Notes under the pieces: model-generated
Seen by the model: only the letters and a program-made list of their open reading frames with translations
Database searches by the model: none
Told to the model about the DNA's origin: nothing
Translations under genes and position numbers: made by a program
Shown here: piece by piece, positions 26,904 to 35,666 of the stretch
Position numbering within the stretch: the stretch's first letter is position 1
How the letters are laid out: each line of letters opens with the position of its first letter
From: Spirochaetales bacterium
GTDB lineage: Bacteria; Spirochaetota; Spirochaetia; SZUA-6
Length of the DNA: 64,000 nt
Assembly (NCBI GenBank): GCA_027021365.1
Contig: JALUUM010000037.1
Coordinates: 1 to 64,000 of the forward strand
Direction of reading: 5' to 3'

Positions 26904-26945
26904 GCACTATAAAATGCTACTAGTAATTTTCGTGGCAAATATCTA

Positions 26946-26974
26946 TTGAAATTGTTTATTAAATAAAATAAAAT
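26946..26974 (+). promoter_or_regulatory. Probable promoter of the rhamnose operon, leaderless
   Basis: TTGAAA (26946-26951), 17-nt spacer, TAAAAT (26969-26974), in an AT-rich run. The ATG at 26983 follows after 8 nt with no Shine-Dalgarno sequence, so the mRNA would begin at or next to the start codon. Confidence 0.4.
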
Positions 26975-26982
26975 AAAAATAA

Positions 26983-29085
26983 ATGAAAGCATTTAAAAGC
27001 ATTGAAATTCAAGAGCTTGTCAGGCTTTCCAGAAAATATGGAAGTGATCCGGATTTTATTCTTGAGGGGGGCGGCAATACCTCATTCAAGGACAACGATT
27101 ACCTCTATGTTAAGGCATCCGGGGTTCCCCTTGGCTCAATAGATGAGAGCGGCTTTATCAAGATGAATCGAGCCCGGCTTAAAGAGATGCTTAGCAAAAA
27201 GTATCCGAAAGAACCTTCCGAAAGGGAAAAGGAATTCTTGATTGACCTTAAGAGGGCAATTTTCAATGAGGAAGAGCGCTGTATAAGAAGGCCGAGCGTG
27301 GAGACACTGCTTCATGAAGCCATAAGCTATTCCTTCGTAATTCATACCCACCCCTACCTTATCAATGCCCTTACATGCAGCAAGGAGGGGAAATCTGCTG
27401 TTTTAAAGCTTTTCCCGGAGGAATCACTTTGGATACCCACTATAAACCCCGGTTATTTGCTTGCAAAGAAAGTGCATGAGGAGTTATCAAGCTATCGCAA
27501 GAGGTATGGCAAGAATCCGCATATAATATTCCTGGAAAACCACGGGCTTTTTGTTGCGGCAGACACCGGTAGTGAAATAGAAGAAATCACCGCAGAGGTC
27601 GTATCAAAGATTAAATCAAAAATCGACTCTGCCGTGCTTAGGGAAGTAGCAGGAATAGCCGGAGGCAAAGTCACTTCTCCCGAAGTCAGAGAAAAGGCAG
27701 CCACTATTGCACCTGCTTTGAGAATGCTATTAATGGAAGATAAGAGTGATACGGCAATTTGCGTATTCCAGAAGAACAAAAGCATAGAGAGGATAGTATC
27801 CTCCAAAGAGGCATTTGATAGATTAGCACTTAATATTACACCGGATCATATAGTTTATGCAAGTGACAGAGCACTTTTCGTAGGGATAGAGTGGGAAGCA
27901 GGGAACCTAAAGCGGGCATACAAGTCCTTTGTTGAAAGCGAAGGCGTAAAACCAAAGATCGTTGCCATAGAAAAGCTTGGTATATTCTCATGCGGAAACA
28001 GCAAGAAGGATGCAGAGGCTGCCTTGAAGCTCTTTTTCGATGCCGTCAAGATAAACAGGCTTTCAGAATCTTTTGGCGGAATAAAACCGATGCCCGAGGA
28101 GCAGGTAGGTTTCATAAAGGGATGGGAGAGCGAATCATACAGAAGGAAGGTATTACTATCAGGAAGCAAAGGTAATGGGTTTTTTGCTAGGCGGCTGAAT
28201 GAGAAGATAGCTGTTGTTACAGGAGGGGCCCAGGGTATCGGAGAGGGAATCGCAAGAGGCCTCATTAAAGAAGGATGTAATGTCGTAATAGCAGATATCA
28301 ATGAAGGCAAGGCAGAGGAAACGGCTAAGGAGCTTAATGCAATTTTGGGTACCGGTTCGGATAGTGGTTCAGGTACTGTGCCGCCAACAGAATCTGCCGG
28401 GTCTTCTTCCAAAGGGTCTTCTTCAGGCAAAGTTATGGCTGTAAAGGTTGACGTTACAGATGAAGATTCCGTTAAAAACATGGTTATCGATACCGTGTTA
28501 GAGTACGGCGGGCTGGATATTCTTGTAAGCAATGCAGGGGTATTAAAGGCAGGCAGCCTCGACGATATTAGTATGAAAGACTTTGACTTTGTAACAAAGG
28601 TAAATTACTACGGGTACTTTCTTTGCACAAAACACGCTTCACAGATAATGAAGATACAACACAAATTCAATCCCGAATACTACATGGATATAGTTCAAAT
28701 AAACTCCAAATCGGGACTTTCCGGAAGCAGAAAAAACTTTGCCTACGCAGGGGGGAAATTCGGAGGTATAGGACTTACCCAGAGCTTTGCACTTGAACTG
28801 GTGGATTTCAATATCAAGGTAAATGCAATATGCCCCGGTAATTACTTTGACGGGCCGCTCTGGTCCGACCCGGAGAGAGGCCTTTTTGTTCAATACTTAA
28901 AGGCAGGCAAAGTTGCCGGAGCCAGAAGCGTGGAGGATGTAAGGAAGTACTATGAAGAGAAGGTGCCAATGAGGAGGGGCTGTAAAATAGAGGATATAAA
29001 CAGAGCACTCCTATATATAATAGAACAGAAATACGAAACAGGCCAGGCTCTCCCTGTTACGGGCGGGCAGACAATGCTTAAATAG
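26983..29085 (+). CDS. Bifunctional L-rhamnulose-1-phosphate aldolase / lactaldehyde dehydrogenase
   Basis: A 700-residue fusion. Residues 1-385 form a class II aldolase (GGGNTSFKD near the start, zinc ligands in FVIHTHPYL and FLENHGLFVA) that splits rhamnulose-1-phosphate into DHAP and L-lactaldehyde. Residues about 400-700 form a short-chain dehydrogenase with the NAD loop TGGAQGIGEGIARG, SNAGVL and the catalytic Y-x-x-x-K in NFAYAGGKFGG, expected to oxidise lactaldehyde to lactate. The same fusion is known as RhaEW/YuxG. A Gly/Ser/Thr-rich stretch of about 28 residues (455-482) is inserted between the second helix and third strand of the dehydrogenase fold. First gene of the rhamnose operon. 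Confidence 0.92.
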   Translation: MKAFKSIEIQELVRLSRKYGSDPDFILEGGGNTSFKDNDYLYVKASGVPLGSIDESGFIKMNRARLKEMLSKKYPKEPSEREKEFLIDLKRAIFNEEERCIRRPSVETLLHEAISYSFVIHTHPYLINALTCSKEGKSAVLKLFPEESLWIPTINPGYLLAKKVHEELSSYRKRYGKNPHIIFLENHGLFVAADTGSEIEEITAEVVSKIKSKIDSAVLREVAGIAGGKVTSPEVREKAATIAPALRMLLMEDKSDTAICVFQKNKSIERIVSSKEAFDRLALNITPDHIVYASDRALFVGIEWEAGNLKRAYKSFVESEGVKPKIVAIEKLGIFSCGNSKKDAEAALKLFFDAVKINRLSESFGGIKPMPEEQVGFIKGWESESYRRKVLLSGSKGNGFFARRLNEKIAVVTGGAQGIGEGIARGLIKEGCNVVIADINEGKAEETAKELNAILGTGSDSGSGTVPPTESAGSSSKGSSSGKVMAVKVDVTDEDSVKNMVIDTVLEYGGLDILVSNAGVLKAGSLDDISMKDFDFVTKVNYYGYFLCTKHASQIMKIQHKFNPEYYMDIVQINSKSGLSGSRKNFAYAGGKFGGIGLTQSFALELVDFNIKVNAICPGNYFDGPLWSDPERGLFVQYLKAGKVAGARSVEDVRKYYEEKVPMRRGCKIEDINRALLYIIEQKYETGQALPVTGGQTMLK

Positions 29086-29108
29086 CTTTAAGTGATTTTG
29101 GGTTTCAA

Positions 29109-30404
29109 ATGCAAAATAACCGGGAAAGATCAGAGGCAAAACTGAACTCGAAGAAACGGGAAGAAAGGCTTAGCTCCTTGAACCGGCTGAAGGCCATGAT
29201 TGCAAAGGGTTTATTACCACGACCTAAAGTTAAGGGCTTTATTAACAATCACATACACACATGGTACTCCTTCTCGCCATACTCTCCCACCATGGCTGTC
29301 TGGAAATCGTATCAGGCAGGGCTTGAAACTGCAGGCATAGTTGACCATGACAATGCTGCCGGTGCAGTGGAGTTTATAGAGGCAGGTAAAACAACAGGCC
29401 TTGCAACAACGGTTGGAATGGAGTGCAGGGTCGATTTCTCTGCCACGCCGCTTGCAGGAAGAAGGTTGAATCATCCGGACCAACTCTCTACTGCCTACAT
29501 TGCACTTCACGGAATACCACACGACAAAATAGAAACCACAAACACCTTTTTCAGAGAAGGAATAGAAAAACGGGTTGAAAGAACAAAAAAAATGACGGAA
29601 AGGCTCAATCGATACTTTAAGCCCTGGGAAATTGAACTTTCCTTCAACAGGGATGTTCTTCCCCTTTCAATGTATGGTGAGGGCGGAACCGTAACGGAAC
29701 GGCATCTTCTGTTTGCACTGGCAGAAAAAATTACAGGGAAATTTGGTAAAGGAGAAGACCTCCTAAAATTCCTGCTTGAAAAACTCAAAATCAATATAAG
29801 CACCAAACTGCTCACTCTATTGAAAGACACGGATAATCCCTACTACACGTATGATTTAATGGGAATACTTAAAAGCCAATTCCTGGAATTGATCTATATT
29901 CCAGCCACCGAGGAATGTTACGATGTATCATCCGTGGTGAATTTTGCAAACAGTATCAATTCCATACCCGCTTACGCTTACCTCGGTGATATTACTGAAT
30001 CGGTTACAGGGGATAAAAAGGCCCAGGCCTTTGAAGATTCCTACCTGGAAGAGTTATTCAAAATAATAAAGGAGCTTGGCTTTAAAGCTGTTACCTATAT
30101 GCCCTCAAGAAACACCTCGGAGCAGATAAACAGGGTAAGCAAGCTTTCGGTTCGGTATGGTTTGCTCCAGATATGCGGTGAGGACATAAACTCACCAAGA
30201 CAATCATTTACGGGAAAGGCAATAACAAGAATAAAGTATCCCCTTCTTGTTGATACCACATGGGCGCTTATAGGCCATGAAACTCTTGCAACCGACAATC
30301 CCGAAGATGCATTCTTTTCTAAAAAGACTGTAAGAAAGTATCCAGATCTATATGAGAGGATAAAGGTCTATTCGGAAATAGGAAGAAAGAGGAGGCAAAT
30401 ATAA
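29109..30404 (+). CDS. PHP domain-containing protein in the rhamnose operon
   Basis: A 431-residue protein with a PHP-type metal-dependent phosphoesterase start: NNHIHTWYSFSPYSP (about 45-60), GIVDHDNAAGA (about 78-88) and GMECRVDF (about 104). These match the H-x-H, D-H-D and E metal ligands of the PHP fold. The C-terminal part includes VTYMPSRNTSEQI and CGEDINSPRQSF. It has no signal peptide. It lies between the aldolase and isomerase genes, ending one base into the isomerase ATG (TAATG), so it is almost certainly co-translated with the pathway. Its substrate is unknown; a phosphorylated sugar or a sugar lactone connected with rhamnose is a guess from context. Confidence 0.75.
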   Translation: MQNNRERSEAKLNSKKREERLSSLNRLKAMIAKGLLPRPKVKGFINNHIHTWYSFSPYSPTMAVWKSYQAGLETAGIVDHDNAAGAVEFIEAGKTTGLATTVGMECRVDFSATPLAGRRLNHPDQLSTAYIALHGIPHDKIETTNTFFREGIEKRVERTKKMTERLNRYFKPWEIELSFNRDVLPLSMYGEGGTVTERHLLFALAEKITGKFGKGEDLLKFLLEKLKINISTKLLTLLKDTDNPYYTYDLMGILKSQFLELIYIPATEECYDVSSVVNFANSINSIPAYAYLGDITESVTGDKKAQAFEDSYLEELFKIIKELGFKAVTYMPSRNTSEQINRVSKLSVRYGLLQICGEDINSPRQSFTGKAITRIKYPLLVDTTWALIGHETLATDNPEDAFFSKKTVRKYPDLYERIKVYSEIGRKRRQI

Positions 30405-31684
30405 TGTATCCGAAGATTTCAACAAATTTAATAGAAGAGAATTATGAAAGTGCAAAAGAAATTTATGGTAGCTACGGTATTGATACGGAGGGTGTGCTTG
30501 AAAAGATGAAACTTATTCCGATTTCTGTCCACTGCTGGCAGGGTGATGATGTTACTGGCTTTGAACCGGGCAAGGAAAGTCTCTCCGGCGGAGGCATCCT
30601 GGCTACGGGCAATTTTCCCGGCAAGGCAAGAAATGCCGATGAGTTGAGGATGGATCTGGAAAAGGTATTTAGCCTTGTACCTGGAAAGCATAGGCTAAAC
30701 CTCCATGCAATCTATGCGGAAACAGGGGGTAAACAGGTAGATAGAGACGAGCTTCAGCCTGAGCATTTTTCCGGTTGGATAAAATGGGCAAAGAAAAATA
30801 AGATAGGCCTGGATTTCAACCCCACAGTCTTCTCACATCCTCTTGCAGACAGCGGTTTCACGCTTTCAAGCAAAGATTCAAAAGTGAGAAATTTCTGGAT
30901 ACGACATGTAAGGGCAAGCAGAAAAATTGCCATGGAGATGGGCAAGCAGCTGAAAAGCCCCTGTATAAATAATCTCTGGATACCTGACGGTTCAAAAGAC
31001 CTGCCGGCAGACAGAATGACACCCCGAAAAATCCTGAAGGAGTCACTGGATACCATTTATGAAGAAAAACTCGACCCAAACTACATACTCGATTCGGTGG
31101 AGAGCAAACTATTCGGTATCGGTTCGGAGGCTTTCGTTGTCGGTTCACACGAGTTTTACATGGGTTATGCGGTTGAAAACAAACTGATGCTATGCCTCGA
31201 TTCGGGACACTTTCATCCGACTGAAGATATCTCAGACAAGATCTCATCTGTCTTGAATTTTACAGACAGGTTACTCTTGCATCTTAGCAGGGGAGTCCGA
31301 TGGGACAGTGATCATGTAGTAACGATGAACGATCAGATACTCTCGATAGCTCTCGAAGTAAAGAGAAGCAAAGTTTTGGACAGGGTACACTTTGCCCTTG
31401 ACTTCTTTGATGCCAGCATAAACCGTATAATCGCCTGGATTATCGGAATAAGAGCTGCACTCAAGTCGATTTTGAGGGCAATTTTAGAGCCGACAGAGAT
31501 TTTAATTGAGGTTGAAAACGAAGGCAAGTACGGAGAAAGGCTTGCATTGATGGAAGAGTTTAAGAGTCTTCCATTCGGAGCTGTCTGGGATATGTACTGC
31601 TTACAGAACAATGTACCGGCCGGTTCTGCCTGGCTTGATGATGTAGAAGAGTATTCCAAAAACATAATTCTAGTCAGAAAGTAG
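30404..31684 (+). CDS. rhaA: L-rhamnose isomerase
   Basis: A 426-residue enzyme (EC 5.3.1.14) that converts L-rhamnose to L-rhamnulose. It follows the E. coli RhaA type closely along its length: SVHCWQGDDVTGFE, GNFPGKARNADELR, LNLHAIYAETGG, LDFNPTVFSHP, NNLWIPDGSKDLP, VESKLFGIGSEAF, and DSGHFHPTEDISDK. The metal ligands (Glu in VESK, Asp and His in DSGHFH and WDSDHV) are all present. Start and the preceding stop overlap as TAATG. Cytoplasmic. No rhamnose transporter or AraC-type rhamnose activator is in the window. Confidence 0.96.
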   Translation: MYPKISTNLIEENYESAKEIYGSYGIDTEGVLEKMKLIPISVHCWQGDDVTGFEPGKESLSGGGILATGNFPGKARNADELRMDLEKVFSLVPGKHRLNLHAIYAETGGKQVDRDELQPEHFSGWIKWAKKNKIGLDFNPTVFSHPLADSGFTLSSKDSKVRNFWIRHVRASRKIAMEMGKQLKSPCINNLWIPDGSKDLPADRMTPRKILKESLDTIYEEKLDPNYILDSVESKLFGIGSEAFVVGSHEFYMGYAVENKLMLCLDSGHFHPTEDISDKISSVLNFTDRLLLHLSRGVRWDSDHVVTMNDQILSIALEVKRSKVLDRVHFALDFFDASINRIIAWIIGIRAALKSILRAILEPTEILIEVENEGKYGERLALMEEFKSLPFGAVWDMYCLQNNVPAGSAWLDDVEEYSKNIILVRK

Positions 31685-31695
31685 GAGACAACCCT

Positions 31696-33306
31696 ATGGA
31701 GTATGCTATCGCAGTTTTTGATATCGGGAAAACCAACAAGAAGCTTGTTATTTTCGATAACAATTTAAATGAACTGGCCGTCACATATCAATCTTTTCCT
31801 TCAATCAATTATAAGGCAAGGGGCAAGAGGGAATGGCAACTCGAAGTTGAAGACAACAAAGGGATTGAAGAATGGATTGTAAAAAGTCTCGCCCTGTATT
31901 CAGATAAATTTCCAATAAGGGTAATAGCCTTCAGCACGCATGGTGCCACGTTTGCAGCGATAGACAACAGGGGTAAACTCGCCTTTCCAATACTCTCATA
32001 CACGAACGAACCTGGTGATAGCTTACACGAAAACTTTTTTGAAATAGCAGGAGAGCCTGATAGCCTTCAGTTGGAAACAGGCACAGCCCGCTTTGGCGCA
32101 CTCTTGAATGTCGCCCAGGGTATATACTTTTTAAAGGAAGAGTTTCCGGAAGTTTTTTCTAAGGTAAAAACATTTCTGCTTTATCCCCAATTTCTTGGCT
32201 ATCTTCTTACGGGGAAAATCGCAAGTGATTTTACCTATGCCGGTTGCCATACCTATCTGTGGAATTTTAAAAAATCAACCTGGTCAAGTGTAACCAACAA
32301 ACTGGGCATCACGGAAAGGCTGCCTTCAAAAGTTACCAACCCTCATTCTGTTTTGGGGAAAATAAAGCCTGACATAGCAGAAAGAACGGGACTGTCAACC
32401 GAAGTAATAGTTACCGTGGGAATTCATGATTCCAACGCATCCCTTCTTCCCTACCTTATTAAAGAAGAGAATCAGGATTTTATCCTGAACTCCACAGGCA
32501 CATGGTGCGTTGTCATGCATCCGATGGAAAGGTTCTATTTTGAAAGGGATGAACTTGGGAAGGTAGTCTTTTACAACCTCTCGGCATTTGGGAAACCCGT
32601 AAAAACGGCTATCTTTACAGGTGGCCTTGAACATGATGAGTATATTAAAATTATTCAAAAGATAAACGGTATAAATAATCTACCTGAGTTTGATAACGGA
32701 GTTTACAGAGACGTGATTAGAAAAAGGGAAGCCTTTATTCTACCGACTATTCTAAAAGGCAGTGGTCAGTTTCCTAAATCTCCTCCCAGAGTTGTTGAAG
32801 GAGGAAATGTATTCAATTTGAGTGATATTAAAAACAGTATTAAAGCCGATAAAAAAGCCGGCAGGAAGATACCGGATTTTTTTAAGTACCCGGTAAAGGC
32901 ACGGGCTGTGCTGAACCTATCCCTTGCAATTCAGACTATGGTAACATTTGAAAGAGTCGGAGTAGCAGAAAGGGCCGATTTACCAGCCGGCTCACCCAGT
33001 GACTCATCTACCCAAAAGAAACTTTCCATATACACTGAGGGAGGTTTTAGAAAAAACAAAGGTTACAATCTTCTGGTTTCCTCCCTCTTTCCAGACGCAA
33101 AATTGATGCTTTCCAACCTCAGGGAAGCAACTGCATTCGGTACGGCACTTACTGCCAAGGCAGCATTGGAGAATCTTGAACTCAAAGCCCTAAAGGATTA
33201 TATAAAGATAGAAACCGAAACAATTGAAAAATATTCATTTCCGGGACTTTTAGAATATATTGATACTTTCCTCAAGATTCTAGAAGAAGAAAAGCATCAA
33301 GCCTGA
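31696..33306 (+). CDS. FGGY-family sugar kinase, probable L-rhamnulokinase
   Basis: A 536-residue ATP-dependent sugar kinase. The N-terminal phosphate-binding strand is VFDIGKTNKKLVIFD, followed by FSTHGATFAAID and, in the middle, GIHDSNASLLPYL, where the catalytic aspartate is expected, and NSTGTWCVV. The C-terminal ATP region reads YTEGGFRKNKGYN and NLREATAFGTALTAK. Its overall pattern resembles rhamnulose kinases of Bacteroidetes more than E. coli RhaB, so the substrate is assigned from the operon. GGAG precedes the ATG. A loop of low complexity (ADLPAGSPSDSSTQKK, about residues 430-445) is inserted before the C-terminal ATP motif. Its 3' end overlaps the convergent MATE gene by 10 nt. Confidence 0.85.
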   Translation: MEYAIAVFDIGKTNKKLVIFDNNLNELAVTYQSFPSINYKARGKREWQLEVEDNKGIEEWIVKSLALYSDKFPIRVIAFSTHGATFAAIDNRGKLAFPILSYTNEPGDSLHENFFEIAGEPDSLQLETGTARFGALLNVAQGIYFLKEEFPEVFSKVKTFLLYPQFLGYLLTGKIASDFTYAGCHTYLWNFKKSTWSSVTNKLGITERLPSKVTNPHSVLGKIKPDIAERTGLSTEVIVTVGIHDSNASLLPYLIKEENQDFILNSTGTWCVVMHPMERFYFERDELGKVVFYNLSAFGKPVKTAIFTGGLEHDEYIKIIQKINGINNLPEFDNGVYRDVIRKREAFILPTILKGSGQFPKSPPRVVEGGNVFNLSDIKNSIKADKKAGRKIPDFFKYPVKARAVLNLSLAIQTMVTFERVGVAERADLPAGSPSDSSTQKKLSIYTEGGFRKNKGYNLLVSSLFPDAKLMLSNLREATAFGTALTAKAALENLELKALKDYIKIETETIEKYSFPGLLEYIDTFLKILEEEKHQA

Positions 33307-34688
33307 GGCTTCAAAATAAGCCTTCTCGTTACACTTTCTGTCCAGAAGAACCCTGCAACTGCTGTTAAAAAGTTTCCCATCACCATACCAAGCCATATTC
33401 CATTCAAACCTATCAAGTAGGACATGATAAGGGCAAGAGGTATGGTAAGCAGTATCATCTGGGAGAGGTTCAGAACAAGGGATTCCATGCCCATACCCAG
33501 GCCCTGAAAGACGTTCACCTGGACCATTCTAAGCGCTATAAAGGGAAAACCGATACTGAAAATAATAAGAAGCTCCCTTCCCACTCTCATCACTTCGGGG
33601 TTACTTGAAAAAACTCTGATAAATAACCTGTTTCCGACAATAAAGGTAACCGCAAAAATCAACATCACAATGGCAGCAGCAATCGATGACCTGTGTAGAA
33701 TCTTCCTTACACGTGCGTAGTTACCGGCTCCATAATTCTGACCTGCCATTGTAAGAACTCCAATCGAAATACCAAGCACCGGTAAGAAAGCTACCTGTTG
33801 ATACGTGAAACCCATTGTAAATGCTGCCTTTACATAATCACCATAGGGTCGAAGCAGAATAAACAGAAGACTCAAACCAAGTGATTGGGCAAGCTGTGAA
33901 ATTATAGAGGGGCCTCCAACCTGGAATATCCCATGTATGAATTTACCGTTATACTTAAAAACTCTTAAATTGAATTTAATAATATTCTTATCACTGAAAA
34001 GAGAAATTAAAAGCAGTAAAAAGCTCACAAACCTCCCTATCACCGTTGCAATGGCAGCCCCCCTTATTCCCAAAGCAGGAAACGGGCCGATACCAAATAT
34101 CAATATGGGGTCTAAAATTATGTTGGCCAGTGTGCCGACAACCATTACCTGCATCGGTTTCACCATATTCCCCTCACCACGGAGGATGCCGTTTCCTATC
34201 ATCACAAAGAAGGCAAAGAAAGAACCGTAAAGAACTATGTTTATATAGTTTAGAATATAGGGAAGCATCTCTTTCGAAGCACCAAGAAGGAGGAAGAGGG
34301 GTCTGGAAACAAGCGGCCCGCCGACAGAAAAGATAACAGTAACAACCAGCACGATTAAGAGGGAATGCTCAGCTGCATTGTTTGCATCGCTAAACTTTTT
34401 CGCACCGATGAGCCTGGATATAAGAGAGTTGGTGCCTGCCCCTACCCCGGCTGCAATGGCTATAATGATGCTTTGAACAGTAAAGGACATTCCTATGGCA
34501 CCAAATTGAAGCTCACCAAGGCGGGATATAAAAAGCCTGTCTACAAAGTTGAAGGCCGTCTGAAAGGTAAATGCTATCATAGTAGGAAGAGCGAGCCTGA
34601 TGAGCGTTTTTAATATGGGACCTTCGAGGATTTCCTTAGGAGTCGTTTTTATTTTTCTCTTTTCACTACTCACTGTGACATTTTTCAT
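33297..34688 (-). CDS. MATE family efflux transporter
   Basis: A 463-residue membrane protein with about twelve helices in two halves. Family segments include LALPTMIAFTFQTAFNFVDR near the N-terminus, GVGAGTNSLISRLIGAKKF, and in the second half GISIGVLTMAGQNYGAGNY. Such proteins export organic cations or drugs in exchange for sodium or protons. The frame is open 26 codons further upstream into the neighbouring gene, but AAGGA directly before the ATG at 34688 and the avoided overlap favour this start. Substrate unknown. Confidence 0.92.
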   Translation of the reverse strand: MKNVTVSSEKRKIKTTPKEILEGPILKTLIRLALPTMIAFTFQTAFNFVDRLFISRLGELQFGAIGMSFTVQSIIIAIAAGVGAGTNSLISRLIGAKKFSDANNAAEHSLLIVLVVTVIFSVGGPLVSRPLFLLLGASKEMLPYILNYINIVLYGSFFAFFVMIGNGILRGEGNMVKPMQVMVVGTLANIILDPILIFGIGPFPALGIRGAAIATVIGRFVSFLLLLISLFSDKNIIKFNLRVFKYNGKFIHGIFQVGGPSIISQLAQSLGLSLLFILLRPYGDYVKAAFTMGFTYQQVAFLPVLGISIGVLTMAGQNYGAGNYARVRKILHRSSIAAAIVMLIFAVTFIVGNRLFIRVFSSNPEVMRVGRELLIIFSIGFPFIALRMVQVNVFQGLGMGMESLVLNLSQMILLTIPLALIMSYLIGLNGIWLGMVMGNFLTAVAGFFWTESVTRRLILKPQA

Positions 34689-34722
34689 AATATTCCTTAA
34701 TGTGATTCGTCTATAAATTAAA

Positions 34723-35547
34723 TTACAATCTGTACAGCTCCGGTTTTCTGTCACCAAAGAGGTCATTCATCTCTGCGATTCTTTTCGACCTCGCATCTTC
34801 CGGACTGACATCGACAATCATCAGGCTGTCACCCTTTTCCGGCGCCTTTTTAAGAACCTTACCGCCCGGAGCAAGAATCTGGCTTACCCCGGTGTATGTC
34901 AGTGCCCGCCCTCCCCGATTTTCGGTTCCGTAACGGTTGGAAAGTATCCAGAAAACCTTGTTTTCTATGGAACGCACCCTTGTTGTGAGCTGGCCGTATT
35001 CCGGAAGCACTAGATTGGAGGGATGACAGATAATTTCTGCACCCTGAAGGGCAAGGGTTCGTGCAGCTTCGGGAAACATGTGGTCAAAACAAACTAAAAG
35101 CCCCAACTTTGCACCTCTATATTCAACTACTTCAAAACCCTCCTCACCGGGAGCAAAAAACAGCTTCTCCTTGTCGAAGAGATGAACCTTACGGTATACA
35201 GCCACGACTCTGCTGCCATCGACAAACACTGCACTGTTGTAGATTTTATCTCCCTTCCTCTCAGGCATTCCGAATACGATCCCACAATTACTTTTTGCTG
35301 CTGCTTCCTGCAACCTTTCAGTTGCATATCCCGGCACAGTATCGGCAACCTTCTCTACCTCGGACTTTTCAAGAAACAGGTAGCCACTGGTTGCAAGCTC
35401 GGGCGCTACTATAAGATCGGCCCCATTGGCTTTTCCCTGCGAATTGCCCTGCGAACCAGAAAGACCTTCCAGCATTTTCGCCATTCTTTCCACATTCTTA
35501 CTCGTATCACCAAAAATCGGTGCAAACTGATAAAATCCTATTCTCAT
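34723..35547 (-). CDS. Carbon-nitrogen hydrolase (nitrilase superfamily)
   Basis: A 274-residue cytoplasmic amidohydrolase. The catalytic triad is visible: Glu in VAPELATSGY, Lys in YRKVHLFDKE, and Cys in GLLVCFDHMFPE. The region after the Cys (LALQGAEIICHPSNLVLPEY) is also typical of the superfamily. The substrate (an amide or carbamoyl compound) cannot be read from sequence. An insertion built from repeats (GSQGNSQGKANG, about residues 31-42) precedes the strand carrying the catalytic Glu; the DNA shows TCGCAGGG twice. AAGGAG precedes the start. Confidence 0.9.
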   Translation of the reverse strand: MRIGFYQFAPIFGDTSKNVERMAKMLEGLSGSQGNSQGKANGADLIVAPELATSGYLFLEKSEVEKVADTVPGYATERLQEAAAKSNCGIVFGMPERKGDKIYNSAVFVDGSRVVAVYRKVHLFDKEKLFFAPGEEGFEVVEYRGAKLGLLVCFDHMFPEAARTLALQGAEIICHPSNLVLPEYGQLTTRVRSIENKVFWILSNRYGTENRGGRALTYTGVSQILAPGGKVLKKAPEKGDSLMIVDVSPEDARSKRIAEMNDLFGDRKPELYRL

Positions 35548-35576
35548 ACCGCTACTTCTCCTTGAATTAATGGGTA

Positions 35577-35605
35577 ATTATAGCCATTTGTATCCAAAGG
35601 GTCAT
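35577..35605 (-). promoter_or_regulatory. Probable promoter of the hydrolase-MATE pair
   Basis: Minus strand ATGACC (35605-35600), 17-nt spacer, TATAAT (35582-35577). The predicted leader is about 25 nt and contains AAGGAG. Confidence 0.5.
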
Positions 35606-35666
35606 CAGGAAAGATATAGACAACCCTCAAAATATAAATAATAATTCCTCCAGGAGGAGGTATATC

